IMG/VR virus record: IMGVR_UViG_3300029319_000118
Coordinates: 1-42,856 of that record
DNA: 42,856 bases
DNA from: a virus
Reading direction: 5' to 3' (one strand)
A program made the position numbers and the translations under genes. Positions 1 to 13,100 of the stretch are shown piece after piece. Position 1 is the stretch's first letter; every line of letters begins with the position of its first letter. The notes below the pieces were generated by a model. The model was given only the letters and a program-made list of their open reading frames with translations, was not told the DNA's origin and did not search any database.

Positions 1-2
1 AT

Positions 3-68
3 GAGACAGCTGGTAGATTAGCTGCTCAAGATATAGAAAAGTGGAAAAAAATAGGAATGTATAGCTAA
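3..68 (+). CDS. C-terminal end of an upstream phage gene (5' partial)
   Basis: An open frame runs from the window edge to a TAA whose last base is the A of the next gene's ATG. It encodes 21 residues ending in WKKIGMYS. The one-base stop/start overlap (TAATG) is the same coupling seen between the following genes, which supports this as the real tail of an upstream cotranscribed gene. It is too short to identify. Confidence 0.6.
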   Translation, partial: ETAGRLAAQDIEKWKKIGMYS

Positions 69-2068
69 TGAAAGTTTCAGTACAAGAAATATATAATTAT
101 TTAAGAGAAAAAGGTCTTTCTCACCAACATGCCGTTGGTATGGTAGCAAACATAAAAGCTGAAAGTGATTTTGATCCTGGAGCAATAGGTGACAATGGAA
201 CTTCTGGTGGTTTATTTCAACACCATGATGGTAAAGATGCTACTAGATTTACAGCAATGAAAGAATTTGCTGGTGAAAACTGGAAAACAAATTGGAAAGC
301 ACAAATTGATTATGCTTTAACGGAAAAAGATACAGAGTTGTATCTTTCTAAAAACTTTAATACATCAGAAGAAGCGTCTAAATGGTTTACTATAAATTGG
401 GAAAGACCAAAAAATGCAGATATAAAAGCAACTAGAAGAGCAGAGTTAATACCAGAATTAATTCCTTATGATCGTTTTAATTTAGATACTGACAAAGAAG
501 TAACTATAAATGGTCAAAGTTATGTTTTATATAGTAAGGATGACAAAACATACGCTTTAAGAAAAGATGTTTACGATAATGAAAAAGCTAAACATGCAGG
601 TGGAGATATTTATAATCACCCTTTTGCAAAGGAGCTTCCTTACAATGAAGAACAATTAAGAAAAAAAATAAATGAAGGTAGCATTATTTATGATCCATCT
701 TTAGAAATTAATATGCTTCAAGGTTTCCAGATTTCAGAGATAACTGAGGAAGAATTAAAAAAAGCCATAATAGAATCTTCTAAAGACGAAAGCATTTATC
801 CAGAAGACGCACCGTTTCCAGCTCCTGATCAGCCTGCAAATTTAAATGAAAATAAAGATGAAATATTAAATTTATTTTTAGAAAGTGAAAAAAGAAAAGA
901 AGAAGATGCTATTTTAGCTAAAGAAGGCGAAGGCAAAGGTGGGCCAAAGCCGTATGTAGCTCCAGAAGATCCAGCTCCGCTAGGGGAAGGCTTATATACA
1001 GATGATGAAGGAAATTATTGGCAAAAGGGAAGAGATGGAAATTGGAGGGTAAAATATTCTCAGTTTGTAAATCCTGATGATGAGTTTGATAAAACAAGAA
1101 AATATGGAGAGTGGCAAAGCTTAGAGGGAGAGAAGTTTGATGCACCGCATGAACCATCCTTAAAAGCAATAGACGAAGGTACTGCTGAAAACATTTTAAA
1201 GATGTTTGAAACAGATTCAGATGGAGATGGTGTAGACGATGGTTTTACTGATATAGAAAAGGGTGATGAAAGAGCTCCTTTAAGACTTGAAAGTGCTGGT
1301 TTATTTGAAAAACTAGGTGGTATTTCTTCTTTAATATCCGCGTTATTTGCACGTAAAGGTTTAAAGGAAGCAATGAAAGATATTGATATTCCTAATACAC
1401 CAGGATTATCACAAACTTTTAAAAGATATCTTTATGAGTCAGAGCAATTAGCTAAATCTGGAATGGATCTTAACGAGCAACAGGCTGTTCAACAAAATAT
1501 AGATATAGCTTATGAGCAAGGTATTGACAACCTCGTTAGAGGTACTGGAGGGGATAGAGCTAAGTTTTTAGCTGGGTTAGGAGTTTTAGACACGCAAAGA
1601 CAATCTTCTTTATTAAAAGCTGCTGCTGTTAATGATGAAATAAAAAGAAAAAATAGAGCTGCTTATGAAAAAGCTATGTATTTCAAAGAAAACTTTGAAG
1701 CAAACAAAGCTACTGCTGAAAGAAATGAAGAGTTGCAGGCTGCTTTAGCTAAAAAAGCTGCTTATGGTCAAATGGGTTCTAATGCTTTAAAAACCATAAT
1801 GGACAATATTGCTGCAGCTAAAATGTATGGAACGGGAAGTCCTTACGATAAAATGATACAGATGAAAATGTACAACATGGGATACAATCCATCTGAACAG
1901 GGAGGTAATACGCCAAAAATTCTTCAAGATGCTTGGGGTAGTATAAAAAATATCTTTTCTAAGAAAAGTTCATTGACTCCTGATGCAGGAACTATAAATC
2001 AGGGTTATATGGGGAATCAAGATGATATTGTAGACTATGGTGGTTATGAACAACAAGATATAGGATAA
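68..2068 (+). CDS. Internal virion / tail lysozyme-type protein, 666 aa
   Basis: The N-terminal ~130 residues match the phage tail lysozyme fold (Phage_tail_lyso type). A short helical start is followed by NIKAESDF with the candidate catalytic Glu at residue 32, then the GGLFQHH segment near residues 47-53 that lines the active site in this family. The likely role is local peptidoglycan cleavage during genome entry. The middle (about 250-370) is acidic and proline-rich, apparently a linker. Residues 383-391 read DSDGDGVDD, a calcium-binding loop of the thrombospondin/dockerin kind. The last third is alanine-rich and helical. It is coupled by TAATG to both neighbours and lies directly upstream of two other long proteins. 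That arrangement resembles the internal-core genes of short-tailed phages, so I infer an ejected virion protein. The lysozyme call is fairly firm; the exact virion position is inference. Confidence 0.75.
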   Translation: MKVSVQEIYNYLREKGLSHQHAVGMVANIKAESDFDPGAIGDNGTSGGLFQHHDGKDATRFTAMKEFAGENWKTNWKAQIDYALTEKDTELYLSKNFNTSEEASKWFTINWERPKNADIKATRRAELIPELIPYDRFNLDTDKEVTINGQSYVLYSKDDKTYALRKDVYDNEKAKHAGGDIYNHPFAKELPYNEEQLRKKINEGSIIYDPSLEINMLQGFQISEITEEELKKAIIESSKDESIYPEDAPFPAPDQPANLNENKDEILNLFLESEKRKEEDAILAKEGEGKGGPKPYVAPEDPAPLGEGLYTDDEGNYWQKGRDGNWRVKYSQFVNPDDEFDKTRKYGEWQSLEGEKFDAPHEPSLKAIDEGTAENILKMFETDSDGDGVDDGFTDIEKGDERAPLRLESAGLFEKLGGISSLISALFARKGLKEAMKDIDIPNTPGLSQTFKRYLYESEQLAKSGMDLNEQQAVQQNIDIAYEQGIDNLVRGTGGDRAKFLAGLGVLDTQRQSSLLKAAAVNDEIKRKNRAAYEKAMYFKENFEANKATAERNEELQAALAKKAAYGQMGSNALKTIMDNIAAAKMYGTGSPYDKMIQMKMYNMGYNPSEQGGNTPKILQDAWGSIKNIFSKKSSLTPDAGTINQGYMGNQDDIVDYGGYEQQDIG

Positions 2069-4164
2069 TGGCAGATTACGGAATAGTAGCAAAAATGTTT
2101 GGTGATGCGTTATTTTCTGGAGACAGATTAAACCAACAAAAAGCTTATGCTGATCAGCAGTTAATGCTGGCAGAGCAAATGGAAAGAGACAATCAAAAAA
2201 ATATGCAAGCCCAAGAGGCTTTGAGAAAACAAAAAAACCTACTAATGGAAGCTGCTATGCAGGCTTCAGTAAGACATGTAGATAGACAACAATATGAAAG
2301 TTTTATAGATCAGGGTTATGAAGATTTAATGACCGATATAAAAAACAATCATCATGGAAATTTTCAATCTTGGTTAAACTTTGTAGATGGAAATGGTAAT
2401 AATGGTTATGATAAATTAGATCAACTTGTAAACAACCCAGGTATAGCAAATTGGAATGAAAGACAAGAGTCTAATGCTAAGTGGATGCAAAATTATTTAA
2501 CAGCAGCCACTGACCCTGCAAAAGCACATTTAATTAGCAGACAAGATCATTCTAAGTATGCAGCGTTTAAGCAAGAAACTAAATCAGAAAAACCCACACT
2601 GCATGAATTAGGTGCGTTTAGCGGATTAAAAGCAGAGCTAGACCATGGTTATTTAGATGAAATGACAATAGCTGATGAGGCTACATGGATGGACGCTGCC
2701 TATCATAATGGAAACGCAAAAAAAGTAGCTAGAAATATTATGTTAGATACTGGCATGAGTCAAGATCAAGTTCTTCAATTGTTTGACGGAAGCCCAGAAG
2801 GAAATCAGTTTTTAGCGACATACATGCAATCTAATTATGGACAGATAGGAGAAAGAGGAAAGAAAGAGCTTGAGCCTACTATAGCTATGGAATATGCTAA
2901 AGGTTTAAAATCTTTACCAAATCTAGGTAATGATTGGAGTGGAGATTACCAACAAATGATGGACCAATCAGGAGCATCGCTTAATTGGAATCTTTTAGGA
3001 ATGGACGAGGGCAGTAGAATGTCGTGGACAGGATTTGCTAATAAGCAAGAAAAAAGAGTAAAAGGTTCTGCTGAAATAATTACAGACAATAATTTACAAT
3101 TAAGTACACTACAATCTGTACTTGGCAATAAAGTAAGTATAAATAAAGATGGAAGTATTACTCTTACTGGAATAGACATGTTAAGAGAAGGAAATGGAGT
3201 TTATACTGAAAATGGTAACAGATTAACAACTGACGAGTTGGCTACAACATCAGGGCTTCTTACTTCAATAGGTGCTGGTGCAGGAGCTGGAGCTGGTGGT
3301 GGTGCATTAGTGGGTGGTGGTGTTTTAAGTATTCCTGCCTCAGTTATAGGGGGTGTAGTAGGCGGTGTGTCAGGTGGTCTTGCTTATTACGGGGCTACAG
3401 AGCAACAAGATATGGATCTTGAATTTAATGGTTTTTATATTGCTAATAAATGGACGCACGTTGATGATAATGGAAACACTACTGATCAATTAGCAATGGA
3501 ATGGAAAAATCCTGAAGATCCAAAAGCAAGAGATTATAACGATTTATACGGAGGAAGTACTAGTAAGCCAGTTATGGTTATTGAAATGAGAGACAAAGAG
3601 ATTTTTGATGATGTGTATTATTTAGAGATAGAGTTAAATCAATCCGTATTAGCCAATATAAATAATGCTAATAAAGATATAAATACACAATTAAAGAATA
3701 ACGCCAATGCTGGAGAAAATTTAGAGGTAAGAATGAAGCGACAAAAACGCAACATGTTAGCTACACAAAAATCTGCAGAAATGTTATCTAAAAGGTTTGG
3801 TGGTGGTGATATAACAGCAGTTGATAATATTGTTAAATATTTTGCAGAACCGATAAATACTCACGCAACTGCTTTGGGGGTTGATAAAAAAGCAATACCT
3901 TTGATTTTGGCTGAAATTATGGTGACTTCTGAAAAAGATCCAGAAGGTAATGATTATACGCCAATGCAAACTGGACAATTGATACAACAAAAAATACAAA
4001 ATTTACCAAACATATTACAACAACCTAGCTATTCAGCTTGGTTAGATGCTTTTAAGAGTGGTGATAATACAGCTATATCTCAAATGTATAATATGGGGTA
4101 TGACCAAAAGACTAAAACCGAAATTTACACATATGCTAAAATGTTTAGCAATTTAATGAAATAA
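2068..4164 (+). CDS. Putative internal virion protein with glycine-zipper segment, 698 aa
   Basis: No family was recognised with certainty. The first ~100 residues are Gln-rich and helical. Around residues 395-440 lies a long Gly/Ala/Val stretch (repeated GAGAG, GGG and GGVVGG) flanked by charged residues, a glycine-zipper type membrane-inserting segment. Such segments occur in phage internal or pilot proteins that cross the host membrane during DNA entry. The remainder is soluble and helix-rich. The start overlaps the previous stop by one base, and the giant protein follows 4 bases after its stop, so these genes are almost certainly translated as one unit. I infer an ejection protein; a minor tail protein is the alternative. 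Confidence 0.6.
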   Translation: MADYGIVAKMFGDALFSGDRLNQQKAYADQQLMLAEQMERDNQKNMQAQEALRKQKNLLMEAAMQASVRHVDRQQYESFIDQGYEDLMTDIKNNHHGNFQSWLNFVDGNGNNGYDKLDQLVNNPGIANWNERQESNAKWMQNYLTAATDPAKAHLISRQDHSKYAAFKQETKSEKPTLHELGAFSGLKAELDHGYLDEMTIADEATWMDAAYHNGNAKKVARNIMLDTGMSQDQVLQLFDGSPEGNQFLATYMQSNYGQIGERGKKELEPTIAMEYAKGLKSLPNLGNDWSGDYQQMMDQSGASLNWNLLGMDEGSRMSWTGFANKQEKRVKGSAEIITDNNLQLSTLQSVLGNKVSINKDGSITLTGIDMLREGNGVYTENGNRLTTDELATTSGLLTSIGAGAGAGAGGGALVGGGVLSIPASVIGGVVGGVSGGLAYYGATEQQDMDLEFNGFYIANKWTHVDDNGNTTDQLAMEWKNPEDPKARDYNDLYGGSTSKPVMVIEMRDKEIFDDVYYLEIELNQSVLANINNANKDINTQLKNNANAGENLEVRMKRQKRNMLATQKSAEMLSKRFGGGDITAVDNIVKYFAEPINTHATALGVDKKAIPLILAEIMVTSEKDPEGNDYTPMQTGQLIQQKIQNLPNILQQPSYSAWLDAFKSGDNTAISQMYNMGYDQKTKTEIYTYAKMFSNLMK

Positions 4165-4168
4165 TAGG

Positions 4169-7100
4169 ATGGCTATAAATTTAAATGAATTTTTTAACCA
4201 GGCAGCACAGCAATCTGCAGATCCTGGGGTAGAACAAGCTTTAACTCAATATGATGCTCCTCAAATAGGGGCATTTTCTAATGAGTCCATTAATTCATTT
4301 AACATGCTACAACAAGCACAAGCACAACAACAAGATGCTGCTGCTTTAAACGCTTTAACACAACAGGATAACTCATTTTTTACATCTTTAGTAGAGTCTC
4401 CACAACCTACAATGGGGCAAGATCCGCAAGCTTATTATACGGACCCAGAAGATGTAACTATGGATGAAGGGACAAGGGCTACAAATAGTTTAGTTGCTGG
4501 GTTTGGTCAATTATCTACACAGGTAGGTGATATGTTTACGTTTATACAATCTATAACTCCTGGCTCTAAATATTGGCTACCATATACTGATCCAATAGGA
4601 AACTTTTTTAGAAGCCCTGGAGAAGACTTAACAAATAAATTTCAAAACACATACGTTCCTAAAGAATTAGAAGAATTAACATTTTCTGATTTAGGAAATC
4701 CTATTTTTTGGACAGGTGATGTTGCTCAGCAAATACCAAACCTTATGGCTATGATGTCAGCAGGTGTGGGCGGGGCAAGGTTAATGAGTTCTTGGATGAC
4801 AAGACATGCGGCTAAACAAGTTGCAAAAGGTGCTGGTAAATCGTATGGTGTTGCTGTACAAGGTGCAAAAGGATTAGAAACATTAAATAAAGGTAAAGGT
4901 GTTTTTGGCTTACCTTCAATGTTTACTAAGGTTGGTAAAAAAGCAGATGATATTATATTAAGTGATGCTTTAGGAAAAGGTGTTGCTAGTACTGTTGGTG
5001 GTGGTTTAGGTTCTACTGTAATAGATGGAGCTATGGTTGCTGGTCAAGAATATCGCCACGCATTAGATATGGGTTTAGATCCTGAGCAAGCTGGTACTGC
5101 AGCTGCAGGTGTGTTTGTTGATAATGCTAAGTGGTTAGGAGTAAATATGCTATCATGGGGTATAACTTTTGGTAGATTGCCTGGTAGATTAGGCCTTAAT
5201 GTATTAAACAAACAAGGCTTAACTGGAGCGGCAGAGTTTGGTAGAAGAGCTGCAAAACTTACTGTTAATGTTGCTCCAAGAGTAGCTTTTGAATCACTAG
5301 AAGAAATGTATCAAGAATCTTATCAAGATTGGATACAAAAAAAGAATTTAGCGCACGTTCAAGGCAAAAGATTTACAGGTAAGAATGGGGAAGATTATGA
5401 GGGATTAGATGGTTATTTAAATTACTTTAATAGTAAAGAAAACCAAAGAACAAAATACGTCTCGTTTGCAACAGGATTACTTGGTGGTGGATTTGGTGGT
5501 ATTGTTAATTCCATGGCTAATAGACAGTCCGAGTTAGACAAACAAGAGGCTAGATTGAGAGATGGTCAAGAAGGAGATCTTGACGCACAAATAGAAAGTA
5601 TTATAATTGCTGCAGTAGAGGATGATGTGGCTCCAATGCTTATTGATTATTTAAATGAAATAAATACTGAAGGTAAGTTTGCGGATGGACAGTTAGAGGC
5701 TATGTTAGGAGCTATAGAGTATGTTCAGGAAAAGTATGATAATATTCCTGACTTTATGGATAAAGTTACTGGTGCTGGTAAAAACAGAATACTCGGAGCA
5801 AAAATTAAAATAGACAAAGCCAATAACTCTGTAAAAACTGAAGAAGAGTCTTTAAATAAATATAAGGAAGACCACAAAGGACAAGAGGAAACTCAAGAGT
5901 ACAAGGACAACGTTGCTTCTATGGAGCAAGCTTTAGAAAAAAGTAAAGAGGTTCGTGATCAAGTTGTTTCTTCTTTAGAAAAAGAAATATTACAGATTGA
6001 AAAAGAAGCGTTAGAAGAAATAGAAGCTTTTGAAAAATTAAGACCAGAGGTTGATCCTAAAGAAGTAGGAGAGTTAACACAAGAACAAAAAGAATTATAC
6101 ATTACTAAAGATGCTGAAGCTAAGGCAGAGAAAGAGGCTAAGGAGGAGACAAAAGAGGAAGAGCCTGGTGTTATAGAGTCAATAGGTAAAAAGGTTAAAG
6201 AGGTTTTTACTGGTAAAGAAAAAACAAAAGAAGAAACAAAAGAAGAAACAAAACCTAGTATAAGAGAGCAAGCTATTGAAAGAATAAAAAAACAAAAAGG
6301 AGAAAATGCGGTAATTTCTGAAGAAGAAATAGAAAACGAAATAAAAGAAATTAATAAAGAAGACAAAGTTGCGGATTTAATAACTGGGGCAGATAAAGCA
6401 AAAGAATCTATAGAAGAAGTAGATAAAAAATCAGATTCTGTACAAAAGGTAAATGAAGCTTTAAATAAAAAGTCAGCTAAAGAAGTTAAAAAAGAAATGC
6501 CTGAAGATGTAGATGCTGCTATTGATGTTGTAGCAAAAAAATATCAAGAAGGAAAAAATCTATCAAAATCTGATAATAATATATTTGACAACTACCAAGA
6601 TGAAGTAGTAGAGAGAGCTGACAAGATAGAAGAAGAAAGTAAAAAAAAAGTAGAAACTGAAGTAACACCAGAGGTTACAGAAGAGGGTGAGGTTGAGGTA
6701 AAAGAAGATGATAGTAAAATAGAACCTAAAACTCAAAAGAAAAAAGCCGATCCTAAAAAAGCAAAAACAAAACCTGAAACTAAAGAAGAAAAAGAACAGG
6801 TTGAGCAAATACAAGAGCTAGCTGACAAGTATAAAATACAATCATTATTTGGTTTTTATAGATTACAAGAAAAGCTAGGTGTTCCAATTGGTTTATTAGA
6901 CCCACAAACAAGCCCTTACGGAGCTTCTATGGCAATGGAGGTAGCTGGATCTATATGGGTTACTCCAAATTCATTATACCAAGAACAAATAGTTCACGAA
7001 CTTACAGGACACATTTATTTTAGAATAAACTATGATAAGCCGTTAATACAAGAGTTTATCAAGAAGTTTATTAAAACTAATGAATACGCGTTGCTCAAGG

Positions 7101-10100
7101 CACAGTATCCAGAGCTGTTAATGTATGAATGGTTTGGTAATGAAATGACATTACACGAGGTTGTTGGTGATATTATATCTCGTAGTACCGATGCAAGAAG
7201 TCGTTTTAGAAATCTTGAACTGATTAACGAAAACAGAAAAGCACAAGGTAAAAGACCAATTAAGAAAGGTCCTGCTAGTGAGATAAATGAGCTTATACTA
7301 CAAAAGGCTACAGAATATTATGAGAATTGGAATAATGGTGTTTACAATACTATACCAGGACAATCACAATTAATACAAGATACACAGGTTTTATCTGATT
7401 TATTTACAAGAGCTAAAATTGGTAAGGTTTTGCCAGATAGCAAGCAAAAAGGTTTACAAGAAGAAGCTTGGGCTACTTATATATCTGATCCTGGTTCTGG
7501 TAATATAGATAATAGAGCAAGAGATATATTTGCTAATTTATTTAGCGATCCTAAACAAAATAAAGAAAGAGAAAGAACTGCAAAAAGATTTTGGAATATT
7601 GTTGGTAAACAAGGAGAGCAAATAAAAGATGAAGCTAAGAGTATTTTAGAAATGGGCAACGAAGAACTTTCTGGTTTATCATTAAAAGAAATGAAAGATA
7701 AACTTAGGGAGGTGTCGTTAACTATTACCCCTGAGCAATTGAGAAGTAGAAGGGTTACACAGTCTAGGATACAAATGGCTAAAAGAGATGTGTCTTTTAC
7801 AAAGGCGCAATCTTATATGAATGCTATATCTAAAGAAACTGGAGATTATGTCTTGTCGGAGTATAATAAAAAAGGCTCTGATATTAGAAAAGCATTAGAT
7901 GCTGGTACGTTTACCAAAGATATGCTTAAGCCAAAAATTATAGAAATATCTAATAAATATGGTAAAAATAATCCATTCTTTACTTATTCTGGTATAGATA
8001 AATATGATCAGATTATTGATGGTGTTATAAAAAATGTAATAGCAAGAGTTGAGTTTTTAAGGCCTGGAACTAAAATACATCAAATAGTACAGAAAGAAAC
8101 TATTAAAGCTCTTAAAGAAGCTGGAAATGCCTTAATAAAAGATTTAGGCATAGATAATGAAGACACCATTGAAGAAATGGTAAATGCTGGTATATCTATA
8201 TCTACAGATTTAACTGCACAAATATGGGGAATAGATAATATGGACATGCAAGATATGCAGGACCATGCTAATTCTCTTAGGGCGGAAAGTGAGTTAGGCG
8301 CTAGCTCTGACAATACTCTTGGAATGTATAGTAAAGAAAGAGATGAGTTAATAACTACTCTTTCAGCTATGATGTTAGATTTTGAACGTAGCTTCTTATC
8401 TACACAAGAAGGTCAAGAAACTAGGGCTAACAGAAAGAGAACTCCTTTTATGAAGGAAAGGTCTGCTGGTGTTTTATCTACACTTTTAATAACAGCGCAA
8501 ACTTCACCAACAGCTGACGCGTTTATTAAGTCTATAAGATCTAGTAAAAACCCAGGAGTAAAAGGGTTTGTAAAATATTTAGAGGGTAAGTTTGGTAATA
8601 AACCAATGCTTGTAATGAGTAAAAACTTACAAGAGGATATGAGGAGAAGGGGCTCTACAGATATATACACAGATTACTTTTTGTCAAATGTTTGGGTAAA
8701 CATGAAGAGTAAGACTCACGAAAACTTATTTAGCACTGTTGTAAAAGATAAAGAAGGAAGAGAAAATAATACGCTTGAATTGTTTAACGAAGCTGATGTA
8801 GCTTTTGAAGAAAAACAATTAATTAATGCCGTTATAGATAGATCGTTTAATTGGTATTATAGCACAGCAAAAGACAACCCTGTATCTAAAAGAAGTAATA
8901 CAGAAGCGATAAGAAGATCTTTAATAGCTGAAGCTAAAAGAATAAAGTCTAATATTGATAATAATATTGACAAAGATGTAACTAAAGACATTATAAACTT
9001 ATTGAGCGATATGTTTGATGTGTATGCTGTTGGTTATTTCAAATGGGATACATTATATAAAAGCGGTGTTACATTTAAAGGTAAAAATTACAACCTTGTA
9101 GATTGGTTTAGCAATGAAGGTATTAAGTATTTTAGGGAAAATACAAATAGAGTTAGTGTAAAATCGTTTAAAGATTTATTAAATCAAGTAGCTGTAAACT
9201 CTAGAGCGTTCCATTATTTTACAATGCTACATAATGCAGAAAACAATCCTACGAATACAATGAATACTCGTAGTTTTATACTTGATCAAAATGAAAGAAT
9301 AAACAATATGTTTGCTTTACAGCCAGGAGAGTCTTTGGTGGATTATGATCAAAGAATAAAAAGAGAGGGTAAAGCATTTGATTTTATAAGTTCTAATAAG
9401 CAAAATGAATATGCTCACAATCATTTTATGCCTTTTGAAATAAAAAACGGAATGTTTGTGCCTAAAAAAGTAAACCTTTTCTTTAGAGGAGGGTTGATTA
9501 CAGAGCTTAGAAATAGAGGGTTAAATTACACAAGAATGACTCCTCAAGAACTCATGGTGTCAGATATGTCTGATTTCTTTAACTCATTAAAAAGAGGTAA
9601 GGATTACAATCAGGGTGTTTCTGTTTTTGCAGAAAAAACAAGAATGTATTATGTACAATCGCCTATTTTTAACAATAAAGAAATTAAGGAAAGGTTAGCG
9701 TGGTTAGAGCAATATGATAATCAAACATATTTAGATGGTCAAAAAGTGTTACCTCTTGTTTCAGGAGGTAAGTTTGATGTAGCTGCTATAAATAAAGAAG
9801 TAGAGTTAATTAAAAAACACATGCTTAATCAAAAGCATTTATATATTAACAATACAGCGTTTAATGGATTTTTTGACAAAAAAGGAAACTTTACAAAGCA
9901 AGCAGATAAACGAATTGCTTTATATGTAAAGAACTATATGATTAATTCTTTTTCTGCTCAAAGACAATTTATTGGAGACCATAGTCAGTTTAAAAGTGAA
10001 AATGATTACACTGTTCGTGCTGCAGGAGCAATAGCTAGAAAAACAACTTCTGACAATAACATTACTTTAGATGTTACTATATTAAAAGAAGATGACCAGG

Positions 10101-13100
10101 AAGACGGTCAGGGTTATATGCTGTATGAAGACTTAGCTGAAGAATCAGCGGCATTTGGGTTAAACCTTATGCGTAATGAAACAGATACAGCTAAACATCT
10201 TAAATATGTGTATTACGGCCAAGATTTAAGAGCTTATGAAGACAGATTAAATAACGATGTGTTTGGGCCTAATTCTTCTGTTTATCTTAAAGGTAATGTA
10301 ATTGCTATAACTCCAGAGATGGCTCGTAAAAGTTTACATTTAAGAAAAATAAAAGTACACTTAGAACAAAGAAAAGCTGATTTAGCAAAAAGTGGTAAAG
10401 GTAAAATAAGAGTAGTAGCATATAACGCAAGTGCTGTAAAAGCGTTTCCAATGAATATAGAGGAGTTTTCTATTGATGTTAACTCTACTAGACAAGAAAG
10501 AATGTCTGTTCTTAATAAGATGTATATAGATAATAACGGCCAATACAAAGGATTAGACGGAAATAACTTTGGGGTACAGTTACCATTAGATAAAGAAAAG
10601 TATACTGCGGTTATGGCATCGCAATCATACGCACAGCATCTTACAAACATAACATCTGAAAATGAGGAAATGAGTAGACTACTCAATATTGCTCACAGAG
10701 GTTTTGCAAGATCTATGCAATTACAATTATCAGAAACTGGAGTTCGTAGATTTTACGATATAGAAGAATACAACGATAAACAACAAGTTAAGCTAAATCA
10801 AGGTTTACTAAATAGTATTCACGAAAGTTGGGCTGGTACGCCAGTTGCTAACATGTCTTCTTACGTTAGTCCTTTCTTTCCAAAAGTTAATATGGTTAGA
10901 AATGCTATTTTAAATAAAATGCTTATTGAAACTGGTACTAAGATACAGGCTCCAGGAACAGTAGCATTTCAAATGACCGATAAAGGATTTGGATTAAACG
11001 CACATCAAAGATTGGGTGATTTAGATTATGCTTCTAAATTAGATGTTAGAGAGTTTGGAGAAGATTTAATAGTTTCAGAAGTTATTGTGCCTGCAAGTAT
11101 GAAAAAGAACTATAATGTAGGTGATGTTATTTTAGCTTCTCGTATACCTTCACACGGTAAAGCATCCCAACCAGTTTTAATTATTAAAGACTTTTTTGAC
11201 AACCAGGCTGGAAGTTTAATTTCAATACCTTACGCTATATCTAAAGTAATGGGTTCTGACCTTGATGGTGACGCTTTATTTGTGAACGGAAGACATACTG
11301 GTAGAAAGCTTAAAAAATCACAAGAAGCTTATAATAGAGGCTGGAATAGTGTAGTAAAAGTCTTAGGTAATAGTCAGTTTTTAGAAAATGAAACTAATAA
11401 AGCTATTGATCCTGATGTTGATGCGCAAATTGCTTTACAAGAGGTAGAAGATTTATATGGCAAAAGAAAAGGATGGGATACCGAATCTTCAATTATGTTA
11501 CCTATGGGTAGGCTTAGTGCATTTAATGAAAACGTACCTGCAGGTGGTATGATTGGTATTGCTGCTGTAATGCAAAGAGATTTAAATTATTTGTCACATT
11601 ACGAAGCAGAACTTGATTTTGCTATAAAAATAGGTGATAAACAAGCTTTATCTAAATTTACAGATGTAAACAACCAATTAGGATATTATAAGACCGCACA
11701 GGTTCTTAACATTATATTAGACAACCCTAAATATCAAACGGCTAGAAAGTTAGGATTTACATATCAAACTATAAAGCCTGCTATGTTAATGTTAAGAATG
11801 GGCTATACGTTAGGAGAGGTTGCTGCTATATTAAATAGCAAAGCAGCTATGAAGTATTCTAAATACGCTTCTGAAAGAACTGTTATATACAGTGATGATA
11901 AATCTTATTATACTCCAGGTCAAAAAGCTGTAATGGAATATTTATCTGATTTAGAGTCTGGATCGTTTGCTGGCACTAATATAGATAACTCAATAGATTT
12001 TATAAATGAAAAAAGTAGATTAATACCTTTTTCACAGCAAAGCTATATTAAAGAAGTTAATGAAGTTTTGAAAATAAACAAAAATGACGTTATAAGTATT
12101 GACGTTAGAGCATTAGCTGCAGACAATATTAATTCTAATATAGAAGTTATAAGATTATTAGATGCTTTAAATAAAGTTGGTACTGAAGTTTTTAATGCGG
12201 GTAGAGTTATTGGTGCTTATGGTTTGAAAATACAAAATGGATTTGAAATAGATAAGCTTCTTAACGATTACAATAAGGTGGGAACTAAAGATTCTTTATT
12301 TAAAGAGGGTAGTTTAGAAAACTATCGTAGAGATCCGTTAGTAAAACAAAATATTTCTGTATTAAATCAAATAAAAAATTTAGACAGAATTACAAACTTA
12401 CAATATTCTTCTGAGTCAGTAGCCGTTCAAAAAGCAATGAATGATTATGTTATGCCTGACATGGAAAACATATTTGAAAAATCTCCTGTTAACGTTAGAA
12501 ATTACCAACTATTTAGAATGCGCAATGAACTTAGTGTTTTAGAAGGAATGCAAAGTAAAGATTTATTGTATGCACAAATAAAATCTTTAGTAGAGCAGAA
12601 TGCTAACAAACCTGCAGATGAGCAAAATTTATTTTTAACTAGTATTAGACTATATGATGATACTAAATCTGTAAATTTAAATACCAGATTATTTGATGCT
12701 TTTATATCTCCAGAAGATATAACAAGAATACAACAACATTTTAACGAGTTAGATAATCCTAACTCTATATACAAAGGAACTCAATTAATAGAGCAGCCAG
12801 ATGGCACGTCTTTAGAAATTTTAGCTAACAATGGTAATAATAGAAAGCTGTTTATACAAATGGACTTTTTACAAAATGGATGGATAGGAAGTAATTCTAC
12901 ATCTGTTGCCTGGTCGCCTAATGTATTTGGTAGCGAGTTTAACATAAATGAAGAGCTTTCAAATATGTTGGCTGACAACGATAGAAATGTTAGTAAAGAT
13001 GAGGCTGAAAATAAAGCTGTTAGTTTTTTAGAACAATATCCATATTCAGCTCCTAAAGGTAAAATGATTAGAGATGGAGAAGTTTATTTTGTGGACAATA

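Noticed and set aside
5959-6366. Minus-strand frame of 135 codons opposite the Lys/Glu-rich linker
   Set aside because: It is the Ser/Phe-rich complement of GAA/AAA-type codons, which opens long antisense frames without meaning.
6995-7012. Classical HEXXH zinc protease motif in the giant protein
   Set aside because: The spacing is HELTGH, with three residues between Glu and the second His, not HEXXH. Only the HEXXGH comparison is kept, as tentative.
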